A stretch of 64,000 nucleotides of DNA, taken from the NCBI GenBank assembly GCA_002104945.1, contig MCFH01000035.1, positions 186,001 through 250,000 on the forward strand, read 5' to 3'. Source of the DNA: Piromyces finnis. Lineage: Eukaryota; Neocallimastigomycota; Neocallimastigomycetes; Neocallimastigales; Neocallimastigaceae. A program made the position numbers and the translations under genes. The notes under the pieces are model-generated. The model did not search any database. It was not told the origin of the DNA and saw only the letters and a program-made list of their open reading frames with translations. Of the stretch, positions 14,319 to 38,100 are shown one piece after another (the stretch's first letter is position 1; each line of letters starts with the position of its first letter).

Positions 14319-17300
14319 TGATGGGAAAATAGCAAAATCTTCATTATCATGATTATATTCATAATAGTTTTCTGATTTTGATGATAATGATTTTAATTTT
14401 TCAAAAACAACATCATCTTGAATTATTGTTTGTATTATTTCACTATTTATTGGTATAGGCATAATGTTATTAATTAAAATATTACCTATCATACTTTGAA
14501 CATTATAATACTCATGAGAATGATGGAAAAGTCTTAATACAAATAGTAATCCATCATTTTCTCTAAATTTTGATTGATTAGCAAGAATCTCAAATGAAAA
14601 TTTTTCTAAAAAGTATTGGACATCTTCAAGAAAAACCTCCGATTTTAAAATATCAATAATTAAATCATCTCTTATCTCAAAGAAATGTAAAGTTTTCATT
14701 AAAGTTCTAATGGTTGAATTATTATGACATGCTAAATGATTTATAACGTTTGCAAAATGATAATTTAGTTGAATTGAGAATGATAATGATTCTTTCATAT
14801 ATTTGTATAAATGAATCATATTATTAATGATATATTGTGATTTTTCTTGTTGAAGGAATGGATTATTATCAAAGTAAATTAATACATTGACTATAATACG
14901 ACTTTGCATGTCATCATCCTCAGATAAAGCACCTTTTTTTGATTCAGTTACTGAATTACTTCTAGATAAATCATAAATCATCATTTTTTGTATTATAGAA
15001 TCAATAACATTAATTATGTGATACATACTATTATCATTATAATTTTGCATATTTTGCAAAAAGATATATGTCCATTCAATCCATGGATATTCCCATAATT
15101 TCTCCATGTTATCTTTTGACAATAACTTTTCAATATCATTTAATACTTGAATAACTAAATCACCATTCTCCACATTTTCTAATAATTCAATAATAAGATA
15201 TATCATTCTTGGATAAATTAAAACATCTATATCAACACCTTGTTCAATGTTTAAACTTTCGTCACTTTTATTTCTTTTATGTTTATTTTTCTTTGAGGAT
15301 GAAATATCTTCTAAAATGCTTGAGGTTAATTCCATTGAATATTGATTTAATGCCATACTAATTAAAACCTCGGCTAATTCTGGTGTAATTGGATAAGGTA
15401 ATAAATAATATTTAATTACATCATAACCAACAATTTTATCAAGTAATTCTTCACTGTGTTCAATATTTGTTTTCATTAAAATACCAATCATTTTTAAGAT
15501 AAGAATTCTAAAGCGTTCATTTTGACAATCTAATAGTGGAATTAAAAGTGATATACCACCAATTTCACGAAGTTGCTCTACAGATTGTTTGCTATTAGAA
15601 ATATGTCTATAGAGTAATTCTAATATATCACATTTAAATTCAATGTTTTGTTCCCTTTGTGAAGATATATAAAGACATGATTTTTCCAATTCTTTTATTG
15701 TAAAGTCTTTCATCATGACATCTAAAATTCTTAATATAAATGGATGTGAACGTGATTGTAAAAATGAAGCAAATTCAAAAATAACATCTATACCGATATG
15801 CTCACGCCAAGTTTTCATATTTTCTGGAACATCAACTAATATAAATGTAATTAATCTTAATACTGCAATTTGAATATGATTTGGTGAAATGATTAAAAGA
15901 TCATTAATGACATTTAAGCAATCAATAATTGTTATAACTAATTGATTATTTTTAATAATATCGTCGCTCATTATATCAAATAAAACATCAAATATTTCAG
16001 CGGAAATGTTTTCAATATTCTTTTGAAGTAAATATCCTAATACATGAAAACCATTAGCTTTTCTAAATCTTTCTACATTTTCTGGGCATTTATAGAGTAA
16101 AGATGATATAATTTTTAAACTTGTTAACTGATATTCCCCTTTATATTCCAAGAATGGTAAACACAATTGAATGTCACCTACTTTATCAATAATATCTTTA
16201 ATGGAAATAACAATATGAGAAGTACATCCACCTTCACAAGAACCATAAATTTTTGGTTCTAAATCATTTATTTCTTTTTCCATTTTTTCGTAAATACATT
16301 TTATAGTTGTAGTATTTTCCTTTTCTTCATTTTCATTATTTTCTGTTTTTTCAGATTGATTCTCTATATCTTTTTCTTCATTATTTTTATTATCATCATT
16401 GATACTATTAATTTGATTATTTTGATTATTTATAGTATTTGTTATAACCTTAATACTATCACTAATTTCTCCGTTATTACTAGTATTATTTTTCTTTTCT
16501 TTGTTTTTTAAAGTTATTGAATTTAATAATTTGTTATATGTATCTAAACTAAAACCATATTTTGTTTCTTTGAGATATAAGTGAGGATAAATGGTTATAA
16601 GTTCTCTTGTTGGTAGTTTTAAGTCTTTATAAGAATAGGCGGGTCCTTTATTATAAATCATTTCACATGTAGCTTCATTCCATATTCCTTCAGCAAAATG
16701 AACTGTTCCAATCAAACCACAGAAATATCCTTTAGAACTATTATTGCCATTATTTTGAATATCACTTTTTTTACCAATAATTACATCGAAATCTTTATCA
16801 CTATTTGTAAATTTTTGGAAATTTGATGTTTCATATGTTTGAATTAAATCACCATCAACATATAATACGGATGTTTTACCATCATATGTAAACATAATGT
16901 AATGCCATACACCTATTTCTGAAAAATCAAATCCATCAAACACAAAGTCTTCAGGTGGTAAAGGCCAATGTTGTATACGCATACACAAACAATAATGACC
17001 TGAATTACTGAAAGATTTAAAGAAAACTTCAAGAGGAATACCTAGTTTTTGTTGATTTTCGAAGTAAATTAATCCGATTTCGTTATCAATAAAAGCACGA
17101 ATATTAATCCAACAACTGAATGTATAACCTTGGTTTAAAATTATACTATCATTAAAGGTGTTAATTCTAAAGTATCCATCAATTCCATCAAAATTAAAGA
17201 AACAGAATGGATTGGCTTTTTCGGATAGTTTTTCAATTGTATATAACATATTTAATTGAATTTTGGATAGATCATCATTTATTTCATCTTCATTCATAAC

Positions 17301-18920
17301 ACTGTTACTTATATTACTATCAAAATTTTGACTAACATCTATTATTATACCATCTTGATCGAAAAAGTCATTTCTTATATTACCACCATTTTCTTCAAAT
17401 AAATTATTTACATTTTCTATTTTATTTACTTGATTGAAATTATTATCTAAGTTATCTATATTTACTGTTTCATTATATGCTTCGTTAAGAGACAATATAT
17501 CAATTTCTTCGTATTCTTGCGATTTATTTTCGTCTTTTTGTAATGCTTTAAAATCTTTTTCCATTGATTGAATTATCTCAATTGGATTATAGGCTACTTG
17601 GAATAATAGTTTTACTATATCTGGTGTAATACTGTAAGTACCCAAAACATTTACTAATTCAATATAAGCAGGAGAGCCACTTCTATATTCCATATCCATC
17701 AAAGATTGAGTATAACTTTCATTAATTTCATCATCTGTTAATCGAGTAACAACTCCCATTTCGACACCTTTTCTTCTTTGATTTTCTTTCATCATTGATT
17801 TATGAAGATATATATTACAAATATTTAATACTTGTGAACTAGATAGAATTAATTCTATGATAAATTTAATTGCATTGTTTTGACACATAAGTTCTTTATT
17901 TTTTGGATTAATATCTAATAATAACAGTAATACATTGAAATAATCATGTTGTGTTTCAAAATCATCATTATCAGACAATATGGCTAAGAGTTTCAATGAA
18001 ATTTTTGAAGTAATAACATCTCTAAATGTTATATTAACAACTTTTTTAATTATTTTTTTATTATAATAATTTAACATACTTTCATTTCCAAAGTTCACAC
18101 CTGCATAATTCTTTATACTACTTCTTCTTCTATAGAGTTGATTCAACTTTTGAATCTTTTTAACATGAACTGGTTTTGGATCTGTATTAATATTCTGATA
18201 ATCTTCAATAGTATTTTGTGAAGTATTATTTAATATTAGACTTGGACTTGGCATTGGTTTTAAAGAATAATCAAGTTGAAGTGAACCCTTTTTATATATA
18301 TTATTCTTTTGATTTTCTAATGAGGAATTTCCCACCTTTAAATGTTTAATATCATCTGTCACTGAGTCAATAATATTACTTATTCTTGGAGAATTATCTA
18401 TTTGATAATCTTCGATATCACCAACACTATTAATATAACTTTCTGTATCACTAGTTTGACTATAAAAAGTAATAAAAAAATTAGATAATTGTTATTATGT
18501 ACTATAATATTAATAATATTTATAATATTTATGCTTACTAGGTCATTGGTATAAAATCAGGGAATAGTAGTCTAAAAAAAATAATAAAGATAGAAATTTA
18601 AATTAAAATTAGAGAAAATAATTATAAAGTCGACTTTTGTTTATTATTGTTTAATAATTAAATGAATTGTGAACATACGTTGGATACATTATTTCTTCAA
18701 TTAATGAATTAACGGAATATGATATAATAAAACGTTCACAGTTCTGATTAAATAAACCTGTATCATCATATTGAGATGTAATTTGATTTGGGGCTAAGTT
18801 GCTATCGTTAGTTATTCTTGAGTTTAATAACTCATTTAATACATCAATTATTCCTCCAGTCGTACATAATTCCAATATAATACCATAACAAGTTCTTTAT
18901 ATAAAATGAAAATAAAAGTG

Positions 18921-18951
<31 letters not shown>

Positions 18952-21900
18952 TTAAAATAACAATCCTAACAACGCCAACAAATTGTGTGATTTAGATAAT
19001 TAGTTTTAGTTACCTATCTAGAGGAATATCAGAATTTAACAAATTATTTATAAATCTATCATAACCATATTCATTAGCTAATTATTTATGAATAATAAAA
19101 AAAAAATTAATATATAAAATAAAAAACTATATATATTATTTTAATAATAACATTAAGATTTACCAATATATTCTTTAATATATAAACTATTTTTGATCAT
19201 ATCTCCAACAGTTATAACAGCTGTGCTTGCAATTTCATCATATGATACAGTTAAAATATTTAACAATATTGTTGTACCTCCCTTTTCTGAAAATAATTTT
19301 CTTGATTCATTAAATATATCATTTTTTCTAAAGATGGATGATGTAACTTGAAGAATCTTTATATATAATTTTGTTTTATAAACCTCATTACATTTATCCT
19401 GTATTTTTCTGAAATATGAATGTGATTCGTTTTTTTTATTAATTGGTATACTAATATCTTTTTTCATTTCTTCATATATATATTCTAGTAATTTTACAAT
19501 TAGCTAAATTTAAGTTATAAGAATTTTTTTATATAATTAGATTTTGATAATATGACAATATATTATTTATAACCCAAATAAAGGCTAATTAATATATCTA
19601 CTTACATTCATATTTTTTAAGCCATCTTCATTATAAATTAAATATTCTCTTATGAGCCATAATGAAAAATCTGTTAATTCTATTTTTAAATTGTTTTCTA
19701 TGTCACATATGAATTGTATACGAGATTCATTTTGTGATTGAATTCCCAATTCATCTGAATCTACTAATTTTGGTGGATTTAAAAGAATTGAATATAAAAT
19801 TTCGAATCCATTATTTTGGGAAAATAATTTTATATTTCTTTCATTAACTTTTAAATGTATATAATAATGAAGTTTAATATTACAAATCCGGGTTAATATT
19901 ATGTATTATAATTATTGTAATACCTTCTATTATTAGACCTATGATTTGTAAGAATAGTTTATATCTTTCTGATAAAATATTATATTCACTAATATCAAAA
20001 AAATCTATTTCCAATGGAATAAGAGTATCTTTTAATAATTTTAAATAATGTTTCAATACTTTAGGCATTCCTTTTATTTTTCTCGAATTAAAATCCTACA
20101 AAAAAAAAAAAAACAAAAATATTGAAAAGTATAAGAATTATTAATATTATTTATTATATTATGGTTTGTTATAAAATTATATATAAAACTTTAAAAATTA
20201 ATTAATGATCTACAATTAACACTCGCGATATCGAACACAATATTATATTTATTGTATAGTTAGGAACTCCCATTTTTACATTTTTTAGTATTTCAATATA
20301 TTCCTATAAAATTTATATATATAACAAATATTATAGTCAGTAAAATAATATTTTTTTAGTCATTTTTATTTTTGTTTTTACTATTTCATTATATACTTAC
20401 AACTATTAGTTCTTTATCATAATTTGTTAACATTATTATTAGATAATCAATTAATTGTACCATTCTCCATATATATTGATAAATATCTGATGATAAATAT
20501 TCAGATGGAGGTTTTAATAACTTCTGATTCAGTATTATACTAAATTTTTTATTGTATTTAGAAGTTGATTTTGATTTTCCAACTGATGATGTTGATCTTT
20601 TTCGTGAATGAGAGTTAGGAAATGGTTTTATATTCTATTAATATATATGTTGGATTTAATACATAATTTTATTAACAATATTTAAGAATTATATTTTTGA
20701 AAAAATAAATATACTAAATTAAATTATACCAATATTTTTTTCATGTCTTCAAAACCTAATTGATCTTTTGTTAATGTTAATGATTTTGATAAGACATTCA
20801 TCATTTGCTTAAAACCAATTTTATAAATTATTACAGCATTCTGTGGGTTTAATATTATTATATTCTATTTTATAATGTAATAATATTATATTTATTTAGA
20901 AAAAAAAATAGAAATTATTTGACAAATATTATTTGTTATTTATTTTAAATATGATTATTTATATATATAATAACATTATATAGTTAATAATATATATTTA
21001 TATTAATTTTACTTCAATACAATAAAGTGCGTTATGTCTCAAACAAAGATAACTTGAACTAGTTGCAAAATCAAATAATAATTTCATCACATCCTTATTG
21101 GTAATTTCCATATTAGAATTTCCATCAAAAACAAGAGACAATAATATTGTGAAGAAATTCTTTATTTATATTTATGAGTATTAATAGATATTGTGAAATA
21201 TTAAGTTATTATTCATTAATTTCATATTAAATAAATACCTCTAAAAATTTACAACATTTTTTGTTGTCTTTTAAATTACAATTGTTGAAATACTTTTTAA
21301 TAAATTCAAACCCTTCTAGCTTTTTGAATTCAATATTATTGGGTGAATTTTTATATATAAGTTGACTTAATACGTAAATAATATTCTCAACATCTTCATT
21401 AATTTCTTCATTAAAATTCTCTAAAAGTGATACAAATGATTTTAATACATTTTGTTCTCTCATTAAGTTTTTAAGTGTATCTGATAATGATTCATTTTGT
21501 TTGTTATCTTTCAAAAAAATCCGGAAAGTTTTAGATAGATTTGAATCTGATGAAGATGGTGAACTCTTATCCTTTTTTTTCTGTCTTGGATCATTATTAT
21601 TATATCTTTTTAACATAACATCTATTTCTTTTTGATGTAATACATCCGTTCTTTAAAGTATAAATAAAAATATTAATTATCAATATTTATTTAAAAACTA
21701 TCTCAAATTTTATTACTTTATAAAGTATTATTTAATGTACCTCTTTTTCATGGTTTCATTATGATTTCTAGATTTATTATCTGTAAGTATAGTTATAACT
21801 TTACCAAACTCATTTTTAAGTTTTGATCCTATACTTTTTACTCCGTTAGCTTTTTAAATAATATATATATTATTATATATTAATAATTTAAAATCTTTAT

Positions 21901-23190
21901 AAAATAAACTACGTTATTTAGTTATATTTTAAAAATATTAAATGAATATATACTTGATTCATTTTCATATGGATAAATAGAATCAGTCTATTAAATACAT
22001 TGATAAATAAGAACTTAGTAAATTACTCAATTATTTATGATATTAAACAATAAAAATACTTTTCTTAAATACTATTATTACATATGCAATATTTCCTAAT
22101 ATATGCTTATATGTTAATATAACTTCATGTTCTAGAAGTGGATCATTAAGTTTTAGTAAATTCTCTATTTTCTTAAATCCTCTTAAATGACCTTTTTTAT
22201 ATATTATATATTTATATGTATGAAAATAATATTAAGTTATAATATATTTTTATCATTAAACATTTTTTAAAAATATTTATTTTACCTATTTCAACAGCTG
22301 TATTTACATTGTCACAAAGTGTACATATTATTTCAAGTAATATTTTCTTTCCAGCAGTATTTTTTATTTTATCTATCAATGATAATATAGAATCTAATAA
22401 ATCTGAACTATCGGTTATAATTTGTCGATATTTTTTATCCTATTTGTAAATATTTATATATATTATAATAAGTTTACTATTAATTATTCAATTAAAATAT
22501 ATTTTGTTTATAAAAATGAAATTATAAAGAAAGAAAAAAAAAAGGATTTTATTAATTTTTAAATTTACTTTTAATAATATATCAACAACTTGTAAAGAAT
22601 CGTTGATTATATTTTCGTATTCTAATACATTAGTTCCACTGTAAAATAATAAAATTTAATTATAAAGAGATTAATTATATATATTATATAAATATATCAT
22701 AAATTAATTTTTTAATTAATAAATATAAAAATTTGTAAAGAATATTTTAGTTTTTAAAATATTATATATATAATAATTGTGACAACAATAATAATTATAC
22801 TTAATAGATGAAATATAAAAGAAATTTTTACTTTATTATAAAATCTAGTAAATCCAATAATATATTTGTACATTCTCCAAAAATTGAATCAAATGAACAT
22901 TCTTTTTCATTGTCAATTGGGTTGGTATCAATCCATTCATTATATGAATTTTTAACTGATATTAAAAATATACCTAATTTTTCTTTAATTTCGGATATAT
23001 TTCTATTAATATACATAGTATGAATATAAAAAAAAAATAAAAATTAATTTTATTTTTGTTATATTTTTTTTAAAAAAGTTATAAATTATAAAACTTACTT
23101 TGAATTTTTAACTTCGACATAATCTTGATATAACTTTTGTGTTTGTTTATATGCTTTATATGAGGCCCATTTATTTTTTAATGTATTCAT
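13869..23190 (-). CDS. Armadillo/ConA-like protein related to WDFY3/Alfy-type BEACH proteins, lacking BEACH
   Basis: Nineteen exons give about 2463 aa: 23190-23099, 23002-22832, 22638-22569, 22439-22286, 22191-22073, 21987-21954, 21849-21741, 21650-21239, 21159-21013, 20840-20730, 20634-20401, 20303-~20223, 20095-19924, 19847-19606, 19503-19164, 19077-19014, 18894-18679, 18571-18539, 18459-13869. Helical Armadillo-like repeats occupy most of the length. A concanavalin/LamG-like domain lies around residues 1350-1530 (GYTFSCWI, WHYIMFTYDGK, LYVDG), followed by more helical repeats, a poly-Asn tract near 2317 and a basic coiled coil at the C-terminus. This order is that of large BEACH proteins, which act in autophagy and membrane traffic, but translation stops where PH-BEACH would begin. 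The donor of exon 12 is uncertain (20222 or 20213, same frame). The final exon of 4591 bp has no intron. Confidence 0.78.
14287..14318. repeat. poly-Asn codon run inside the BEACH-like gene
   Basis: An ATT/AAT trinucleotide run encodes about ten consecutive Asn on the minus strand. It stays in frame and separates the last helical repeats from the C-terminal coiled coil. Confidence 0.85.
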
Positions 23191-25151
23191 TATTTATTTT
23201 CCCCCCTTTATATTTAATAATTTTAAATGTTTTATTATTGCTATTATCATTCAAAACTTTTATTTTTATAATATTTTATAAAAATATGTTAATTTTTTAT
23301 ATAAATATTATTTAAAAAAATATATATGTATATATTTTTTTCATTTATTTATATTATTAATTCCATATATTTTATGATTTTTCTTTTTTGTCCTTTCTTT
23401 CTTTTTAATTTATTAATTATTAAACTTATTTTGTATTAATATTTTAATTTAATTATATTTATATTTAAAATATGTATATCTTTCAAATAACTTATTTTTT
23501 TGACAATATTTCCTTGAAATAAATAATATGATTACTTTTTTTTAAAAAAATAAATGTTGCAATTATTTTTAAAATATTTTTTGATAAAAATAGTACTTCA
23601 AACTTGTAGCAACAAAAAAGTATCTCAATAATTATAACATTTTATATTTAACATAAATATAGTACTGAAAATAATATTATATGTATTGCATATACTTTAT
23701 TCGAAATTAAAAACCATCTACATACATATAATATTAATAGATTATGTAATTCATTATTATTTTAAATAATTACCTCTTAATATTTTAATGATTAATTTTG
23801 AAATTTTAATTATTAATTTGATTTAAACAATGAACATTACTTTCTTAAAGAAAAAAATCCCAAAAATTTAACTGAAGAAAATTTTAAGAAAATTCTATAT
23901 ATTATAATATATAGAATCATATATATAATATATACTTTTTTAATCTAATTTTTATTATTAAATCAAACTAATTATTTTTTAATAAATAATAAGATTTTTT
24001 ATTTATATACAAAGTTCATGTGTAATATATATAAAAATATTTTACACATATAAATGTTTACTGTTAGAAAAATCCTTTTTTTTTTTTAGTATTTTCATAT
24101 TCAAATTATTATTTTATGATGATGGTTCACATTAATATTAATAAGAATAAAGTCTTAAATAATACTTTAAGTAATTGAAAAATATTAATTAGGTTAATAA
24201 CTTATAATTTAATGTTAATGTAATTTTAAAGCTAACTTAATAAAGAAGTAATTTTATGTATTTTAATTGAAGTTTGCAACTACTTATAAGCCAATATAAA
24301 AAAAAATAAAACTATTGAATATTTTCTTATTATTACAAGTATTACAAGGTTTTTTTTTATTTTCGAACTTATGTAAAACTTTTATTTTTATTTGAGATTT
24401 TTAAAAACAATTATTCAGTTTTTTTATTTTTTATGAACATATTTATCACATTAATAAATATTGATGGTATACATTTTTAAATATTCAAAGAAATATTTGT
24501 TAAATATAAATTTTATATAATTCACATAAAACCTCTATTAATTGATATTAATTAAAATAAATAGTAAGAATTCTATGAAAGAGCTCTATGTTTTCTCTGC
24601 TATTTGTAATATTTAAAATAATTTTTAATTTTCTTTATTTGTTAGGTATTAAGTATCAATGTTTAAAATAATTGTAGAATAATTTTTTTTTTAAAAAAAA
24701 AAGGAATAATTTGTCCACTTTCATAAATTAATTTTTTTACTTAGCATATCAAAATAATTTGAGATATAGAAAAATTTTCTAATTATTACTCTTTTATTGT
24801 AAGATTTTTAATTAATTATTTTAATTTAATTTTGAGGTTTTATTTTTAATTAGTATTAAAAATATACCTAAAACAGTAGAATACACAATAATAGAGAAAA
24901 AAAATCATTTAATTTTATATAATCTATATTGAACATTTTAAATAACATGTCAAGTAATTATTATACTTTTACTTTTTTTTTCTTATTAAACATTAATTTT
25001 TTTAAAATTTTAATTATGTTCACAGAATTATCATTATTATTACTATTTATTATTATTTTTTACTTTCATATTGTTTTTATTGTAATACTGATAATATTAT
25101 AGTATTTAAGCAAATGGAAATTAATAAAAATTGCGATTTATTAAATTCATA
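23191..25151. other. divergent promoter region
   Basis: AT-only spacer of about 2 kb between the start codons of the BEACH-like gene (minus) and the RPA2 gene (plus). T-run/A-run tracts occur at 23536-23550 and 24683-24702. No gene, RNA or specific promoter element is recognised. Confidence 0.6.
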
Positions 25152-26701
25152 ATGTATATAGATTCAAATTTTAATTACGAATATAATAACCAAGATGGAT
25201 TTTCATCTTCAATGGATACCTCCAATAATGCAAGAAAGGTAATATATTTATTATCATTCTAATAATTATAACAATAAATATTACACTATTTTATTTGCAT
25301 TTTATTTTAATATAAGTAATTGAATTTAGTAATAAAAATAGTTAAAATTTAATTAAAAATGTAATTCTAAATTTAATTACATTTTATATTTGAAAAGTAA
25401 AGTTCATTATTTGTATACGAATAAATCTAAAGGAAAAAACGAAAAAATAATAATTTTAATAATTTAAATTTAGGATCTTTCAAATCAAAATTTAAGACCA
25501 ATTACAATTAAGCAAATTTATAATGCTGAAAGACCAGTTCCAGACGGATCATTTAAAATAAATGGAAAAGATCTTGACCATGTATGTATTTTTAGTAAAA
25601 GAGATATTATAATTAGTATAATTGTTTTTACAATATTTTTAAAATTTTGTTGAAATTATTTAAATATAAAAAAGATTTCTATAATTGGAAAAATTCAAAA
25701 TGTTCAATCCTTATCAACAAATACAATTTACACAATTGAAGATGGTACTGGCTCAATCGATGTAAGAATCTGGATTGATACTAATGATAATGAAGCTCAA
25801 AAACGTTCTTTATGGAGGTACATCAATAATTACATTATAATAAATACAATTTAAATAAATTTTTAATCAATAATAAATTCAAAATGATGTAATTAATAAA
25901 TATAAACAGTGAAGGCGCTTATGTTAGAGTTATTGGTTCAGCAAGAGTATATCATGAAAAAAGAAGTGTTATGGCATTTCATATTCATTTAATTGAAGAT
26001 TTTAATGAAGTTACAGCCCATTTCCTTGAAGTCATTAAGATTAATTTAGAAGAAAGAAGAAATAATGTAAATTATTAATAAATTATATAATATGTTTTAA
26101 AAAACTACATACATTTTTATTTTTATTTTCTAAAATGTAAATATTATAAAATTATAATTTTAAAGGACTCTTTTAGAAATGCTGATAAAAATTTACCATC
26201 ATTTGATAATTCTAATTATGCACCACAAAACTATAACGATAATAATAACAACAATATGGAATCAATAAGTGGTTATTCCCCATGTCAACAAGCTATTATT
26301 AATTTATTTAAGACTCAAAAATTAGGCGAAGAAGGAATGCATATTGATACTATTGTATCTATGCTTCGTAGTAGATTTGATGAAGATGAAATTAAGTAAG
26401 TATAACTTGACCAAAGATTAATCAAAGAATAATTTGTTAAAATATATATATATGTTTCATAAAAACAAAAAGGTAGATAAATAAATTATTTATAACAAAT
26501 AAATTATATTATTACTAATAATCAATAGGGGATCAATTGAATGGCTTGTTTCCGAATGTCATTTATATAACACTACCGTTGATGAATCCCATGTTAATGT
26601 AATGTATTCACATTATATATTTTTGTCTATTCTTATATGTTATATTTAATTAACTTATTAATTTCCCCTTATATATTTTAATATAGATTGTTGGATTTTA
26701 A
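25152..26701 (+). CDS. RPA2: replication protein A 32 kDa subunit
   Basis: Seven exons give 269 aa: 25152-25238, 25474-25581, 25675-25817, 25910-26066, 26166-26395, 26529-26598, 26687-26701; all GT-AG with consistent phases. A Ser/Asn-rich N-terminal tail corresponds to the phosphorylated region of RPA32. It is followed by the OB-fold of the ssDNA-binding subunit: PITIKQIYNAE, ISIIGKIQNV, YTIEDGTGSIDVRIW, YVRVIGSARVY. The C-terminal winged-helix domain (GMHIDTIVSML, IKGSIEWLVSECHLY) is the usual protein-interaction module. Length matches human RPA2 (270 aa). RPA binds single-stranded DNA in replication, repair and recombination. The last exon is only five codons (IVGF and stop), so the exact C-terminus is less certain than the rest. 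Confidence 0.94.
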
Positions 26702-35168
<8,467 letters not shown>

Positions 35169-38100
35169 ATGTCATCCTCAAAAGAAAGTGATCCATATGA
35201 AGAATATATGAGAGTTTATAATAACTTTACAGAGTTAAATAATAATTCAATGCTATCATTATCGACAACATCATCGACAAAATCAAAATGTGGAATAAGG
35301 CAGCTTTATTTAAAGAAAATTATACCTAATTCATTATCATCTAGTGGTAATCATAATAAAATTAATGATGATAAGAATTTAGTAAATAATAAATCCTTTG
35401 ATTCAAAGATTCCAGTTGGAAGAAGTAATACTGTACCAAATCCAAAATCCCTACATGATTCTCAAATTTTTGCAACACCAGCTAGATTATCTATGATACC
35501 TTATTTAGAAAAAGGACAAGTTAATAATAATATTACTAATAATATAGATATTATATCAATTAATGAGGATGATAATACGGAATCAAGTGGGTTTGTATCG
35601 GATAAAGTTTTTTTGGAAATTGAGCAAGAATTAAATAATGAAATAGAGTGTACTTCAATACCGTTTTATAATAGCAAAGATATAAAAGAATGTAATATTG
35701 AAAGTGATAATGAGGATGAAGATGATAATGGAGGGGGTATTGTTTTAAAAGAAAAAATAATTAGGGAAAAGACAGATATAAAGATAAATAAAAAGGATGA
35801 TACAAGCAGTATTGGTGTTTTAAAGGTTAAAACTGATAATAGTAATGAAAATAATAAGACAAAAAGTATTAAAATAAAAGGTAAATCAAAATCTCTTGAT
35901 TATTTAAAAAACTATAATAAGGGAGATGATAAAGAAGACAAAGATACTATATATGATTCACAAGCTATACCTGTTTGGCCAATATCAACAATAGGTAAAG
36001 AGGAAGATGATATTTGGTCTGCAAATATTCATCAACGATTGAAATCACTGGAAAGAACGAAAAAAACAGATAATCTTTCTAATTCTTCATTAGATCGTTA
36101 CCGTCCCTTAAATAGAAAAGATCATATATCTATATCATCCTTTTCAAACTCCTCTTCTTTACTCACTCTTATCAATACTAATCAAGAAATTGATAGTAAT
36201 TGTAGTACACCACAGAGTTCAATAACCTCCTCTGTACCTAGTTCAAGAAAATTTGATTCTTTGGATTGTGAAAAAAATAATTTAGAAAAAGGTACACTGA
36301 ATTCAAGTGTAAATACAGTTTCATCACCTTCCAGTGAGTTTAAATCCACATTTAGATATTCACCAGAATCTAATGTGTCATCAAATAATGAAAATCAAAA
36401 AGAAACAATTATTGAAAATATACTACCAAATACAAAATCAAATTATCAGCAAAAATCATTAAATACAAAATTTGAAATTAAGAATATAAATTTTTTAAAA
36501 GTTGAAAATGAATCATCAATTAATAATATAGATATTGAAAATGCTGATTGCAGGTTCAAAACCGAGAATAAAAATAGCGAGGTACCTTTTTCAAATATCG
36601 ATTCAAAAGCATATTATAAGGATTCAAATATAAATAATGAAAAAAGTTCAAGTGAAGATACAGATTTTATTAAAGAAATTATTATTAATGATAAATGTAC
36701 AGAATCTATTCTTAATGTAAATCCATTAACAACGAATCATGATTCCAAAACAATTTTAACTAATACTAAAGGATTGGAAAGAATTCATCAAATTCGCCAA
36801 TCTTCTTCAACTCCAAATTTATCATCATTGTCTTATGTACATGGCCAAAAATTGTCACATAATTCCGAATCATCAAATTCAAAATCTATTTCTAATTTAG
36901 AAAAAGAAAAAATATCAGATTTGAAGATAGATTCGACAATTAATTTAAAAAGTGAGAATTGTTTTGAATCTCAAACAGAAAATGAAAAAGATTTTGATAA
37001 TCATAATAAACATACTATCTCTTATCTCCCTCTTTACAATAATACATGTATGAATGAAGACCCTAATAATAAGTTATTTACTGATGGTATTACTCCTTGT
37101 CCTAGCCTAATATTTGATAGTGATAATCTAGAACAAGGTAAAGATAAGGAATCAGATGCTTCTCTCCATGTTTCCAATATTACTCATGGCCTGTATCATC
37201 CAGAAAACCTGTCTTTCAAATCATTACATGATGTAAATGAAGATCCAAATACACATGATCAAAAATTATTATTACTATCTGATTCGGATTTTCTTAGTAG
37301 TGGTAGTAATAGTGGTAATGAGAGTAATGATAATATAGAAGTATCTCTTAGAACTATGGAGTCATCTGCTAGTATGTATCCCTCTTCCTTTAATACATCA
37401 AAATTTCATCCTCAATTAACTTTTAATTCACTAAGTTCTATAGTACCAAAACCTAATTTTGAAAAATTAAATTCGGAGACTGTAATTTCATCTGATAGTG
37501 AATTGGAAGATAATATTAATGAATGTAATAAGGGTTCAATAGAAATAATAAAACTATCAAGACCAGAAGAAAATAAGAATAATTTCCCAAATTTTGCAAA
37601 GAAAATATTAGCTTTGAAAAAAGAAGATAAAGATATAGCTAAAAATTCTTTAGCAGCAGTACCTGCTAATATTAATACAGAACCCGTTTCATTCAAAAAA
37701 GAAGAGTGGAAACCATCGTTTGATGGTAGTAAATTTCAAAAGCCACCCAGGAAATTTCGTCCATTAAATAAAAAAGAAAATGGAAAATCAAAAGAAATTT
37801 ATTTTAATAAGGAAAAGGAATTGGCTTTAGGAAGTAGAAAACAAATGGAATATGGAAAAATTATTGATACTATGAACTCCTTAATTAAAAAGAATATTCA
37901 AAAAGATCAAGAAATCATGGATTTAACTTTTATAGATGATATTCATATTTTTGATGAACCGGATTCCAAAAGGAACATTATTTATGATAGTCACAAACAT
38001 AATTTCACTGGTGAAAGTGAAAAAGTTATAGTTGCTGGTACAGCTTATAAATTAATTCAATATTTAACAAATTCTATTGACTATGGGTTTGTATATGATT

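Noticed and set aside
13869-18362. Treating the 1497-codon frame as a complete gene starting at 18362
   Set aside because: The codon there is GTG, and the frame continues upstream to a splice acceptor at 18460-18461 joined to 18 further exons.
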